Shown: positions 25,325 through 34,052, counted from the first letter of the stretch. The stretch: DNA of 64,000 bases from Domibacillus epiphyticus (GCF_001975785.1 NZ_MSFI01000020.1:62001-126000); one strand, 5' to 3'. A program made the numbers and translations. The notes: generated from the letters alone by a model not told the origin.

Positions 25325-25921
25325 ATGTTTCCTTTTCGGAGCAGGAAAATAAGCAAGAGAGATGAAAAAAAATTATATTCTATTCAATCGAACGAAAAAG
25401 TAGCGGAAGAAGTTGAAGGAATCGTATACAAGATGACAGAAATCTTCCGAAAACATGAATCAAACGATATCATCATTTTGTGCATCGGATCGGATCTTTC
25501 TATTGGAGATTCTCTTGGACCTTTAGTCGGAACAATGCTGAAAGACAGCCAGGTTCCCTATCAGGTGTATGGTACATTAAAAGATCCTGTCCATGCTCAG
25601 AATTTAGAACTGGTCTTAAAAGAAATTAATAAAAAGTTCAAGGAGCCATTTATTTTTGGAATTGATGCTTCACTAGGAGATAAAAGTAAGATTGGGTGTA
25701 TCATTTTAGAAGAGGGACCGCTCCTCCCTGGCAGGGCATTAAAGAAAACATTGCCGGAAATAGGAGAATACCATATAAAAGCCATTGTGAATGATCTCAA
25801 CTATTCCTCGCCAACAAAGTTTTTAGAAAATACAAGATTGTATACAGTGATGAACATGGCAACGATTATTGCCACGATTATCCTTCAGACAGCGGTACTT
25901 AGAAATTCGCCTCTAAAGTGA
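25325..25921 (+). CDS. yyaC: YyaC-like (DUF1256) putative spore protease
   Basis: The roughly 198-residue protein has the DUF1256 signature: IIILCIGSDLSIGDSLGPLVG, FGIDASLGD, and GPLLPGRALKKTLPEIGEYHIKAIV. These resemble the GPR germination-protease fold with its pair of Asp residues. The family occurs in spore formers. In B. subtilis yyaC lies close to parA/parB and the origin, in line with the parS and Noc sites in this window. GAGGGG is at better spacing for the second ATG (25325) than the first (25319). Confidence 0.9.
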   Translation: MFPFRSRKISKRDEKKLYSIQSNEKVAEEVEGIVYKMTEIFRKHESNDIIILCIGSDLSIGDSLGPLVGTMLKDSQVPYQVYGTLKDPVHAQNLELVLKEINKKFKEPFIFGIDASLGDKSKIGCIILEEGPLLPGRALKKTLPEIGEYHIKAIVNDLNYSSPTKFLENTRLYTVMNMATIIATIILQTAVLRNSPLK

Positions 25922-25930
25922 AAATCACAA

Positions 25931-25973
25931 TAAAAAGAACAAGCCCTATTTCAAAATAGGGCTTGTTCTTTTA
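25931..25973. terminator. Terminator between yyaC and GntR regulator A
   Basis: A 19-bp stem (AAAGAACAAGCCCTATTT with its complement) around a 3-base loop lies between convergent genes. Confidence 0.92.
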
Positions 25974-26657
25974 TTAATTTAAGGAAGCTTCTGATTTCCC
26001 CGCTTGAGAATGTAGCGATGCGCTTGCTATTTCTGAACTTCTTTGGATATGTATACACATTTTTTTTGTGGCTTTTTCTGGATCTCTGTCCTTGAGTCCT
26101 AAATATATTTGTTCATGATCATTAACCAAATCCTCAAAGCTTTCGGGACGATCCTTCAAAATACAGTTACGGATGTAAAGGGTTTTCGCATTTATCACTT
26201 CAAATAATTGAATAAGCTGCTTGTTTTGGGATGCTAGCGAAATAATATCATGGAATTGTTGATTATAATAAATGAGCTCTTTTGTATTCCCCGTCTTTAA
26301 TGCTTCTTTGGAGTTTTCGATAATCAGATTTAATTGGTTTAATTGTTCCTCTGTAATGTTGTTCGCTGCAAGTGTTGCTGCAAGAGACTCAAGGCTTTTT
26401 CGGCATTCATATATGTCTAATATATCTTGAGCGCCGGGGTTATAGACAAATAAATTACCATCAATTTGAACAAGCAAATCATCTTTTGTCAGCATGCGAA
26501 ATGCTTCTCGAACAGTTCCTCTGCTCACTTTCAGTTTTTCTGCCACTTTCGTTTCAATCAAGCGTTCACCAGGATGAAATTCTCCCTCCATTATCATGGA
26601 TTTGACAATACTGTAAACTTGACTGTGCAGCGGTTCATTTTTCTTTATTTCATTCAT
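25974..26657 (-). CDS. GntR/FadR-type regulator A of the dicarboxylate cluster
   Basis: The 227-residue protein has a winged helix (GERLIETKVAEKLKVSRGTVREA) and an FCD ligand-binding domain with YYNQQFHDIISLASQNKQL and a late NDHEQIYLGL. It is clearly paralogous to the regulator at 31957-32640, sharing PGERLIET, VSRGT(V/I)REA and the SQN(K/N)QLI segment. It is divergent from the CoA-transferase operon. The promoter between them has a palindrome also found before the second regulator, so it probably represses or activates that operon in response to a carboxylic acid or acyl-CoA. Confidence 0.9.
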   Translation of the reverse strand: MNEIKKNEPLHSQVYSIVKSMIMEGEFHPGERLIETKVAEKLKVSRGTVREAFRMLTKDDLLVQIDGNLFVYNPGAQDILDIYECRKSLESLAATLAANNITEEQLNQLNLIIENSKEALKTGNTKELIYYNQQFHDIISLASQNKQLIQLFEVINAKTLYIRNCILKDRPESFEDLVNDHEQIYLGLKDRDPEKATKKMCIHIQRSSEIASASLHSQAGKSEASLN

Positions 26658-26909
26658 TGAAGTCCTCCTGCAATATACAAAAAAATATAATCATACACTT
26701 GTTTTCTTTGTATTTGGATAGTTTAAATGTGGTTTTACGTCTATGTATTTCGGGGGCAGAAAGGTTCTTTTATGGATCCAGTATACCACTTTTTTGTCTT
26801 CTTCATTCTTGTCCAAAAGGGCTTAAACCTTCATGATCTTCCGTATAAGGTAAGTTTACATGAATTTAAATGCGAGTCCAAGTAATAAAGAAACAAGAAA
26901 ATGTTTTGT

Positions 26910-26924
26910 TGTCGACGGTTGACA
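26910..26924. promoter_or_regulatory. Probable GntR operator, copy 1
   Basis: TGTCGACGGTTGACA is a palindrome (one imperfect pair) that overlaps the -35 box. The same element is at 31870-31885 before the second promoter of the cluster. Confidence 0.65.
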
Positions 26925-26947
26925 GTTAACTGATGAAGTTGTATGAT
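26919..26947 (+). promoter_or_regulatory. SigmaA promoter of the CoA-transferase operon
   Basis: TTGACA (26919-26924), a 17-base spacer and TATGAT (26942-26947) form a near-consensus promoter. Confidence 0.85.
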
Positions 26948-26955
26948 ATAAAAAA

Positions 26956-26969
26956 TGAAAGCGATTACT
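26956..26969 (+). promoter_or_regulatory. Probable cre (CcpA) site at the transcription start
   Basis: TGAAAGCGATTACT matches TGWAANCGNTNWCA at all but the last base. It lies just downstream of the -10 box, a typical place for catabolite repression. Confidence 0.6.
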
Positions 26970-27039
26970 TATTTTAAAATTCTAAAACCAATTAACTTAA
27001 AATATGATGTTTATCAATTCGAAACAGGAGATGGTTGAA

Positions 27040-28239
27040 GTGGGGAAAAAAGCCCTTGAAGGATTACGCGTATTAGAAATGGGACAATTGATTGCAGGTC
27101 CTTCTGCTTCCAGGCTGCTGGCGGAATTTGGTGCAGAGGTGATAAAAGTGGAGTCTCCAGAAACAGGAGATTCGATCCGTACATGGCGAGTGGTTGAGAA
27201 TGGAACCAGTCTTTGGTGGTATGTGCAGTCACGAAACAAAAAATCAATCACGATTAACCTAAGGGAGTCGGAAGGACAAGAACTGATCCGTAAGCTTGTA
27301 AAAGAAGTGGATATTTTAATTGAAAACTTCCGTCCAGGAACAATGGAAAAGTGGGGGCTTGGATACGAAGACTTAAAGGCAATTAATCCACGTCTTATTA
27401 TGATCCGCGTATCGGGTTACGGACAAGATGGACCATACCGTGACAAAGCGGGGTTTGGTTCGATTGGAGAGGCAATGGGCGGACTTCGCTATATAACCGG
27501 TTATCCAGACCGCCCTCCTACACGAGTAGGGATTAGTATTGGGGATTCTTTGTCTGCCCTTTATGCTGTTATCGGGGCATTAATGGCAGTGTATCATCGC
27601 GATACGAAAGGCACGGGTGAAGGACAGGTCATCGATGTGGCACTTTACGAATCTGTCTTTAGCTTGATGGAGAGTACGCTTCCTGAATATGACCGTGCAG
27701 GAATGATACGTGAAAGAACGGGAAGCACATTGCCAGGTATTACGCCTTCTAATACATATTTATGTGCGGATGAAAAGTATGTTGTAATCGGGGCAAATGG
27801 AGACGCGATCTTTAAACGCCTCATGAATGCGATGGGCCACCCGGAGGCAGCAGAAGATCCTCGTTTTGAAAATAACGCAAAACGGTCCGAGCATGCGGAC
27901 TACTTAGATGGGCTGATAGAAGAATGGACGAAGAGCATGCCTTTTGCAGAAGTGATGAATTACTTAGATGAAGCAAAAGTACCTGCAGGCCCCATTTATT
28001 CAATTGAAGATATCGTAAATGATGCACATTATCAAGCCCGTGAAATGATTCGCGAGGTGGAAGTAGATGGATTGGGAACATTGAAAATGCCTGGAATCGT
28101 CCCGAAAATGAGTGAAACACCTGGTGAAATTGAATGGGCGGGACCTGAGCTGGGTCAGCACACATCGGAGATATTAACAGAAAAAATCGGTCTATCAGAA
28201 CAACAAATTAAAGCATTGAGGGAGCACGGGATTATTTAA
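27040..28239 (+). CDS. Class III (CaiB/BaiF) CoA-transferase
   Basis: The roughly 400-residue protein begins with the family pattern ALEGLRVLEMGQLIAGPSASRLLAEFGAEVIKVE, followed by NKKSITINLR, FRPGTMEKWGLGY and a GYGQDGPYRDKAGF region that bears the active-site Asp. Family III enzymes move CoA between carboxylic acids such as formyl/oxalate, succinate/citramalate and succinate/malate. I chose the GTG at 27040 because AGGAG lies 9 bases upstream. It is the first gene of a five-gene operon and would activate the hydroxy-dicarboxylate made by the LeuCD-like hydratase. The acid is inferred. Confidence 0.9.
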   Translation: MGKKALEGLRVLEMGQLIAGPSASRLLAEFGAEVIKVESPETGDSIRTWRVVENGTSLWWYVQSRNKKSITINLRESEGQELIRKLVKEVDILIENFRPGTMEKWGLGYEDLKAINPRLIMIRVSGYGQDGPYRDKAGFGSIGEAMGGLRYITGYPDRPPTRVGISIGDSLSALYAVIGALMAVYHRDTKGTGEGQVIDVALYESVFSLMESTLPEYDRAGMIRERTGSTLPGITPSNTYLCADEKYVVIGANGDAIFKRLMNAMGHPEAAEDPRFENNAKRSEHADYLDGLIEEWTKSMPFAEVMNYLDEAKVPAGPIYSIEDIVNDAHYQAREMIREVEVDGLGTLKMPGIVPKMSETPGEIEWAGPELGQHTSEILTEKIGLSEQQIKALREHGII

Positions 28240-28251
28240 ATAGGGGGATAA

Positions 28252-29532
28252 ATGAATATGGGCATGACCATGTCAGAGAAGATTCTCGCAAAAGCCGCCA
28301 GACAGTCCGAAGTAAAAGCAGGTGAAATCGTATGGGTCAAGGCTGATATTGCCATGATGCATGATTTATTGGGGCCATGGTTAATAGATGGCGGGTTTCG
28401 CCGTTTAGGCGGGCGATTATTCGATAAAGAAAAGGTGGTTGTGGTGTCTGATCACTGTACCCCGCCCGCAACGGTGCAGCAAGCCGATATTTTGAAATTT
28501 ACTCGCGATTGGGCAAGAAATCAAGATCTTCCTTATTACTATGAATTCGAAGGTCCCTGTCACCAGGTGATTGTAGAACATGGGCATGTCCGTCCGGGAC
28601 GTCTAATTCTCGGAACGGACTCTCACACGTGCATGGCGGGAGGATTAGGGGCTTTTGCGACTGGAATAGGCTCCACAGAAATGATTGGAGTTCTATTAAC
28701 TGGTGAGACATGGATGAAAGTGCCTGAAACGATCAAAGTGGTTTGGGATGGAGAATTGCCGCACGGTGTGTATGCAAAGGACATCGTGCTGAAAACGATT
28801 AAAGATATTGGACATGCCGGAGCGACTTATCAAACTCTCGAGTTTTCCGGAAGTGCTATAAGAGGTTTGTCAATGGATGAACGGTTAGTTTTATCGAATA
28901 TGGCAGTTGAAGCGGGCGCGAAAACAGGGTTAATTGAACCTGATGAAAAGGTCATTAAGTTTTTACGATCCAAAGGGGTAACGGATGAAATAGATGATTT
29001 ATTCAGTGACAAGGATGCTGTCTACACGCGTACGCTGCATTACAATGCATCTGACTTAGAGCCGCAGGTGGCTTGTCCGCACGAAATCGATAATGTACAT
29101 CCTGTCAATGCAGTGGAAGGAAAAACAGTTGACCAGGTATATTTAGGGTCGTGTACAAATGGGCGCCTAAGTGATTTGAGAATTGCGGCTGACATTCTAA
29201 AAGGGAAAAAGATTGCCAATCATATTCGTTGTCTCGTTGTGCCGGCTTCACAGCATATTTGGATGGAAGCGAATAAAGAAGGAATTTTAGATATATTGAC
29301 GGAAGCTGGATGTATCGTCAATATGCCTTCGTGCGGCGCATGCGGCGGGTTTACCAGCGGTGTGATCGGTGCCGGAGAAGTGGTTATGTCGTCATCAAAT
29401 CGCAATTTCAGAGGACGCATGGGAAGTCCGGACGGGGAAGTCTATTTAGGATCTCCTGCAACAGTAGCTGCAACTGCCATTGAGGGGAAAATTGCCGATC
29501 CACGGAAATATCTTCTGCAGGGGGTCAGGTAA
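28252..29532 (+). CDS. Aconitase-family hydratase large subunit (LeuC / dimethylmaleate-hydratase type)
   Basis: The 426-residue protein has the iron-sulfur ligands of the aconitase family: YLGSCTNGR and NMPSCGACGG. It also has VVVSDHCTPP and LGTDSHTCMAGGLGAFATGIGSTEM. Its length fits the two-subunit HacA/archaeal LeuC/DmdA branch (about 420 residues) and not the roughly 470-residue bacterial LeuC. It lies in a catabolic cluster, not a leucine operon. It would add water across the double bond of a cis-dicarboxylate such as citraconate, maleate or dimethylmaleate, together with the next gene's product. Confidence 0.9.
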   Translation: MNMGMTMSEKILAKAARQSEVKAGEIVWVKADIAMMHDLLGPWLIDGGFRRLGGRLFDKEKVVVVSDHCTPPATVQQADILKFTRDWARNQDLPYYYEFEGPCHQVIVEHGHVRPGRLILGTDSHTCMAGGLGAFATGIGSTEMIGVLLTGETWMKVPETIKVVWDGELPHGVYAKDIVLKTIKDIGHAGATYQTLEFSGSAIRGLSMDERLVLSNMAVEAGAKTGLIEPDEKVIKFLRSKGVTDEIDDLFSDKDAVYTRTLHYNASDLEPQVACPHEIDNVHPVNAVEGKTVDQVYLGSCTNGRLSDLRIAADILKGKKIANHIRCLVVPASQHIWMEANKEGILDILTEAGCIVNMPSCGACGGFTSGVIGAGEVVMSSSNRNFRGRMGSPDGEVYLGSPATVAATAIEGKIADPRKYLLQGVR

Positions 29533-30030
29533 ATGTCATCAACTATTCGGGGACGTGTATGGAAGTACGGAGACAATATAAACACGGATATCATTTCTCC
29601 AGGTCAATATATGAGTCAGCCTGTGGAGAAACAGGCTGAGCATGCAATGGAAGCAATTGATCCAGACTTTTCAAAGAAAGTGAAGCCTGGGGATATACTG
29701 GTCGCTGGTCATAATTTTGGTTCGGGTTCGAGCCGTGAAACAGCCCAAATGGTGTTAAAGCACCATCAAATTGGAGCGATTGTGGCCGCTTCCTTTGCCC
29801 GTATTTTTTATCGGAATTCCATTAATGTAGGTCTTCCAGTTGTCGAGATGAAAGACCCTTCTGTCATCCGTGAGGGGGATGAAGTGGAAATTGATTTGTT
29901 AGAAGGGAAAATAATTAACCACACTCAAGGAACAGAGTATCTAGGTACGAAACTGCCGGAACATTTAATTGAGATGGTGCAGCTCGGCGGCTTGGAACCT
30001 TATCTTGCGAAAAAACTGGGAATTAAATAA
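29533..30030 (+). CDS. Aconitase-family hydratase small subunit (LeuD type)
   Basis: The 165-residue protein is the swivel domain partner of the preceding large subunit: GDNINTDIISPGQYM start, DILVAGHNFGSGSSRE (substrate-binding loop) and IVAASFARIFYRNSINVGLPVVE. The short length is that of the archaeal-type small subunit. Its ATG immediately follows the large-subunit stop, as expected for subunits made in equal amount. Confidence 0.92.
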   Translation: MSSTIRGRVWKYGDNINTDIISPGQYMSQPVEKQAEHAMEAIDPDFSKKVKPGDILVAGHNFGSGSSRETAQMVLKHHQIGAIVAASFARIFYRNSINVGLPVVEMKDPSVIREGDEVEIDLLEGKIINHTQGTEYLGTKLPEHLIEMVQLGGLEPYLAKKLGIK

Positions 30031-30052
30031 GTAAGGAAGGAGGATGTGCCTT

Positions 30053-30943
30053 ATGAATTTGCCAAAAAAAGTGGAGATCATCGAAGTTGGACCGAGGGAC
30101 GGTCTTCAAAATGAAGCGAACTTTATACCAACGGAACAAAAAATCGCACTGATTAATGGATTAAACAAAACAGGGATCAAAAGAATGGAAGCAACGTCCT
30201 TTGTTCATCCCGTATATGTCCCTCAAATGAAGGACGCGAAAGAGGTGCTGGAAGGAATTGAGCAAGACCCTTCTATTCAATATATGGCACTGATTCCAAA
30301 CGAAAAAGGGTATGAACGAGCGATTGAGAATGGTGTGCGCGCTTTATCATTAGTCGTGGGTGCAAGTGACAGTTTCAATCTGAAAAATGTAAAAATGACG
30401 AGAGAAGAGTCGATCAAAAATTTCGAAACGGTGATCGCGAAGGCAAAGGATAATGGAGTTTTTATTCGTTATAATATTGCCACTGCTTTCTGGTGCCCGT
30501 ATGAAGGAAAAGTGGATTCCGGCCTTGTTTTAGAGATGGTCAAGCGAATCGATGCATCGGAAGTAGATGAAATCGTCATATGCGATACGATCGGCCGTGC
30601 GAATCCGCAGCAAGTGTTTGAGCTGCTGCAATCAATTGCTGCGTTAAAGCCAAAAGCAATCATTACGACACATTTTCATGATACGTATGGCTTAGCACAG
30701 GCGAATGTTACAGCGGCTCTTCAAGCAGGCGTTACTCGGTTTGATACGTCAATTGGCGGACTGGGCGGATGCCCATTTGCTCCAGGAGCAGCAGGAAATG
30801 TCGCGACAGAAGATGTGGTCTTCATGCTGCACGAAATGGGGATTGATACAGGGATTGACCTTCAATTGCTCCGCTCATGCGTCGAGATGGTCAAACCGTT
30901 AACTAACCGTGAATTAACAGGCCATTTTCACAAAGTGAAATGA
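30053..30943 (+). CDS. HMG-CoA lyase family enzyme, candidate (R)-citramalyl-CoA lyase
   Basis: The roughly 296-residue protein has the lyase signatures VEIIEVGPRDGLQNE, ATSFVHP, the metal ligands in THFHDTYGLA and the active-site Cys loop GLGGCPFAPGAAGN. HMG-CoA lyase makes acetyl-CoA and acetoacetate. A close relative in Chloroflexus cleaves (R)-citramalyl-CoA to acetyl-CoA and pyruvate and is encoded with a class III CoA-transferase, as here. No leucine or mevalonate degradation genes are near, so I favour the citramalyl-CoA role. The start at 30053 has AAGGAGG at 8-base spacing. Confidence 0.85.
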   Translation: MNLPKKVEIIEVGPRDGLQNEANFIPTEQKIALINGLNKTGIKRMEATSFVHPVYVPQMKDAKEVLEGIEQDPSIQYMALIPNEKGYERAIENGVRALSLVVGASDSFNLKNVKMTREESIKNFETVIAKAKDNGVFIRYNIATAFWCPYEGKVDSGLVLEMVKRIDASEVDEIVICDTIGRANPQQVFELLQSIAALKPKAIITTHFHDTYGLAQANVTAALQAGVTRFDTSIGGLGGCPFAPGAAGNVATEDVVFMLHEMGIDTGIDLQLLRSCVEMVKPLTNRELTGHFHKVK

Positions 30944-30975
30944 CAATAAAACAAACATTACAGGAGGAACAACAA

Positions 30976-31731
30976 ATGACTCAAAATTATCGAGTAGGAT
31001 TAATCGTACCAAGTTCAAATACAACGATGGAGACAGAAATTCCGGCGATGCTTCATTCCAGAATTCAGATCAATCCGGAAGAAACATTCACCTTCCATTC
31101 AGCACGTATGCGCATGATGCACGTAAATGCGGAAGAATTGAAAAAAATGGACGTAGATAGTGATCGATGTGCAGTTGAACTTTCAGACGCCCGCTGCGAT
31201 GTGTTAGCGTATGCATGCCTTGTGGCCATCATGTGCCAAGGACCGGGATATCATGAAATTTCTGAAGAACGTTTAGGAAAGGCAACAGAGGCAAATGGCG
31301 GTGCAGCACCAATTGTCAGCAGTGCAGGAGCATTAATTGAAGGCCTTGAAGCAATTGGCGCTAAAAAGGTTTCCATTATCACGCCATATATGAAACCATT
31401 GACAAAAACGGTTATAGAATACTTAAATGCGGCCGGTATTGAAGTAATTGACTCTATCAGCCTTGAAGTTGCAGACAACTTGGAAGTCGGCCGTTTAAAC
31501 CCTCTTAATCTCATTGAGCATGCAGACAAGCTGAATATCGAAGGAGCAGATGCAGTTGTCTTATCAGCATGCGTTCAAATGCCTTCTTTGCCAGCAATTC
31601 AAGCGGTGCAAGATCGTCTTGGCATTCCAGTTTTATCCGCTGGCGTTGCAACTGTATATAAAATTCTTAAGCAATTGAACCTTAAAACAGAGGTTCCAAA
31701 TGCGGGCCATTTGTTATCAGGAAAATTCTAA
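30976..31731 (+). CDS. Maleate isomerase-like protein (Asp/Glu racemase superfamily)
   Basis: The 251-residue protein has the signature VPSSNTTMETEIP and the two Cys expected in maleate cis-trans isomerase: Cys81 (LAYACLVA) and Cys199 (LSACVQMPSL). Maleate isomerase turns maleate into fumarate; related enzymes include arylmalonate decarboxylase and Asp racemase. The start is set at the ATG behind ACAGGAGGAACAA. As last gene of the operon it may convert the cis acid to its trans isomer (maleate to fumarate, or citraconate to mesaconate). The substrate is inferred. Confidence 0.85.
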   Translation: MTQNYRVGLIVPSSNTTMETEIPAMLHSRIQINPEETFTFHSARMRMMHVNAEELKKMDVDSDRCAVELSDARCDVLAYACLVAIMCQGPGYHEISEERLGKATEANGGAAPIVSSAGALIEGLEAIGAKKVSIITPYMKPLTKTVIEYLNAAGIEVIDSISLEVADNLEVGRLNPLNLIEHADKLNIEGADAVVLSACVQMPSLPAIQAVQDRLGIPVLSAGVATVYKILKQLNLKTEVPNAGHLLSGKF

Positions 31732-31761
31732 AAAACAGCAATGCGCACAGATATAAAAATA

Positions 31762-31792
31762 GAGGATGGCGTAAACATCGCCATCCTTTTTC
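31762..31792 (+). terminator. Terminator of the CoA-transferase operon
   Basis: Stem AGGATGGCG/CGCCATCCT with a 7-base loop, followed by TTTTT. Confidence 0.9.
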
Positions 31793-31869
31793 GTTGGAAA
31801 ACTAATTCGAAAGCTTATGAGTTGAAGAGATTCCTCTTTCTGTTTGTTAGTTAAATAGAAAAACATTTT

Positions 31870-31885
31870 CGTCAACTGTTGACAG
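31870..31885. promoter_or_regulatory. Probable GntR operator, copy 2
   Basis: CGTCAACTGTTGACAG contains the perfect palindrome GTCAAC-T-GTTGAC, overlapping the -35 box of the next promoter, and matches the element at 26910-26924. Confidence 0.7.
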
Positions 31886-31908
31886 TAAACACAAAATGAT
31901 TATATATT
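31879..31908 (+). promoter_or_regulatory. SigmaA promoter of the GntR B / transporter unit
   Basis: TTGACA (31879-31884), an 18-base spacer and TATATT (31903-31908). Confidence 0.7.
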
Positions 31909-31956
31909 AGCAATAGATAGAATATTTTAAAAATCCAGAATAAAGAAGGGGGTATA

Positions 31957-32640
31957 ATGTTGCAGGTTATACGTCTGGAGCCGCTTCATGAACAAGTCTA
32001 TCAAAGCTTCCTCACTTCACTTTTAGAAGGGCAATATCAGCCAGGGGAACGTTTAATAGAAACAAAAATGGCGGAAACATTTGGAGTAAGCAGGGGAACA
32101 ATTCGAGAAGCGATTCGAATGTTAATAAAAGACGGACTTTTAATTCAAAATGAAAGCGTTATCCATATTTTTAAACCGACATTGCAAGATGTGATCGACC
32201 TTTACCAATGTCGTGAGAGGCTGGAATCACTCGCTGCAAAATTTGCCGCAAAAAATATGAACCAGTCTCTTGAAACACAAATCAAAGAAGTTTTAACGGA
32301 GTCAAAGAAAGCGCTTTTAGATAAAAACCCTTCTACGGTAGTAGAGTTAAACACACAATTTCACGAACTCATCATTAACGCGTCCCAAAATAACCAGCTG
32401 ATCGGCCTTTTAGAGACAATTAGAACGAAAAGTCTGTATATGAGAAATAATATTCTTCGAGATTATTATATTTCTTCCAATCGCAAGAGTTATATTGATG
32501 AACACGAAAGAATCTTTAACGCAATTGTAGAAGAAGATCCGTATAAAGCAGAAAAAGAAATGAGCAATCATATTAAAAATGATTTACATGCTTTTTATAA
32601 ATTATTTGAAAAACAGACAAAAGAAAAATTGAATGTTTAA
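31957..32640 (+). CDS. GntR/FadR-type regulator B of the dicarboxylate cluster
   Basis: The 227-residue protein is a paralogue of regulator A (25974-26657), with the same length, winged helix (GERLIETKMAETFGVSRGTIREA) and FCD domain (ELNTQFHELIINASQNNQL). The ribosome site is AAGAAGGGGG. It precedes the MatC-like carrier by 26 bases and is probably cotranscribed with it. Both promoters of the cluster share the palindrome over their -35 box, so A and B may bind the same sites and respond to different ligands or form a cascade. Confidence 0.9.
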   Translation: MLQVIRLEPLHEQVYQSFLTSLLEGQYQPGERLIETKMAETFGVSRGTIREAIRMLIKDGLLIQNESVIHIFKPTLQDVIDLYQCRERLESLAAKFAAKNMNQSLETQIKEVLTESKKALLDKNPSTVVELNTQFHELIINASQNNQLIGLLETIRTKSLYMRNNILRDYYISSNRKSYIDEHERIFNAIVEEDPYKAEKEMSNHIKNDLHAFYKLFEKQTKEKLNV

Positions 32641-32666
32641 GCAACATCCATTTAGGAGGGAATTAT

Positions 32667-33953
32667 ATGGGTTTGGAACTTATTACGATTATTGTACTTT
32701 TAGCCATGTTTATCGTCGGCTCAATCATTTCGGTCAACATGGGTATTTTGGGGATCGTTGCCGCTTTTGTTATCGGTACCTATGTCAGCGGACTAAGTGT
32801 AGAGGACATTTATGCTGCTTTTCCAATAGATATGTTTATTCTTCTTGCGGGAGTAACTTACTTGTTTGCCATTGCGTTAAACAATGGAACTCTTGACTTG
32901 ATTATTTCCGGAGGTCTCCGGCTGGTTCGAGGAAATGTTGGATTGCTTCCGTGGGTAATGTTTGCACTTAGTGCCTTGCTCGCTGCTGTTGGAGCCTCTT
33001 CCGTTGCAATTGGTCCAATCCTTTTTCCGATCGCGTTGCGACTGGCATTTCAACACAACATTAACCCGATCTTAATGGGTACTTTGATTTCTACGGGAAT
33101 GTACGCGGGAGCATTTTCCCCGCTAAATATCTTTGGATTAGTTGTAAACGGTATCATGGAATCCGAAGCCATTTCTCATTCACCAGTTATGCTATTTATC
33201 AACACGTTTATATTTTATGTATTAATTTCAGCTGTTGTATTCTTTGCATTCGGCGGACTCCGCTTGCTAAAGAACAGTACAAACGCTCAAATGGCTGCTG
33301 CAGCTACAGTTGATGGCAGTGCTGTCAGTGTAAAAGAACCAGAAGAAAACGGAGTGTTATGGTATCAAATTGCGACACTTTTTGGTATTGGATTTCTTAT
33401 CACAATGGCTCTTGTATTCGAAATGAACATGGGCTTTGGCGCGTTTATGGTTGGGCTGGTGCTCGCATTGATGGCTCCTAAAAAACAAGGCGAGATCATC
33501 AAGCAAATGCCTTGGCCAGTTATGATTATGGTGACAGGCATCATGACATATGTGGGTGTTATGGAACAAGTAGGTACGATGGATTACATGACGGAACTCA
33601 TTGCGAGCGTTGGAAATCCTGTACTCGCGTCGTTAATGGCATCATATGTAGGAGGGGTTATTTCGGCCTTTGCTTCTACAACTGGTTTCCTGGCTGCTGT
33701 TATTCCGCTTTCCGCTCCAATCTTACAGGATCCGAGCATGTCATCCATCGGAGTCGTTTCAGCGCTCGCGGTTGCGGCCAGTGTCGTTGATATCAGTCCA
33801 TTTTCGACAAATGGAGCACTTATCCTTGCGAATGTTCAAGGTGTCAACGAGCGGCTCTTTTTCAGAAAACTCTTGATTATTGCCGGCCTTTTTATCGCTC
33901 TTGGACCGGGTCTTGCCTGGCTGCTATTTGTACTAATCGGTACACCTTGGTAA
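32667..33953 (+). CDS. Dicarboxylate carrier, MatC-like / SLC13-type permease
   Basis: The 428-residue protein has about 11 hydrophobic segments. Its N-terminal half matches the MatC (malonate/dicarboxylate carrier) pattern: VNMGILGIVAAFVIG, FILLAGVTYLFAIALNNGTLD, and a central GASSVAIGPILFPIAL re-entrant-like loop. A second such loop, ASTTGFLAAVIP, is near the end. It should import the dicarboxylate used by the neighbouring enzymes. The ribosome site is TTAGGAGGG. A strong terminator follows. Confidence 0.88.
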   Translation: MGLELITIIVLLAMFIVGSIISVNMGILGIVAAFVIGTYVSGLSVEDIYAAFPIDMFILLAGVTYLFAIALNNGTLDLIISGGLRLVRGNVGLLPWVMFALSALLAAVGASSVAIGPILFPIALRLAFQHNINPILMGTLISTGMYAGAFSPLNIFGLVVNGIMESEAISHSPVMLFINTFIFYVLISAVVFFAFGGLRLLKNSTNAQMAAAATVDGSAVSVKEPEENGVLWYQIATLFGIGFLITMALVFEMNMGFGAFMVGLVLALMAPKKQGEIIKQMPWPVMIMVTGIMTYVGVMEQVGTMDYMTELIASVGNPVLASLMASYVGGVISAFASTTGFLAAVIPLSAPILQDPSMSSIGVVSALAVAASVVDISPFSTNGALILANVQGVNERLFFRKLLIIAGLFIALGPGLAWLLFVLIGTPW

Positions 33954-33959
33954 AAAATG

Positions 33960-34001
33960 ATAAGAAAAACTGCTTTGTTTCAAAAAGCAGTTTTTCTTTC
34001 T
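33960..34001 (+). terminator. Terminator after the MatC-like carrier
   Basis: AGAAAAACTGCTTT pairs with AAAAGCAGTTTTTCT around a 6-base loop, ending in a T-rich run. Confidence 0.85.
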
Positions 34002-34052
34002 TTAATATCATTTCTTTTTTTAACATTATTCATAGGACGGGAGTGATCTTTA

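Noticed and set aside
32151-32164. cre-like TGAAAGCGTTATCC inside regulator B gene
   Set aside because: It has one mismatch, but its position 190 bases inside a coding region makes a roadblock role speculative.
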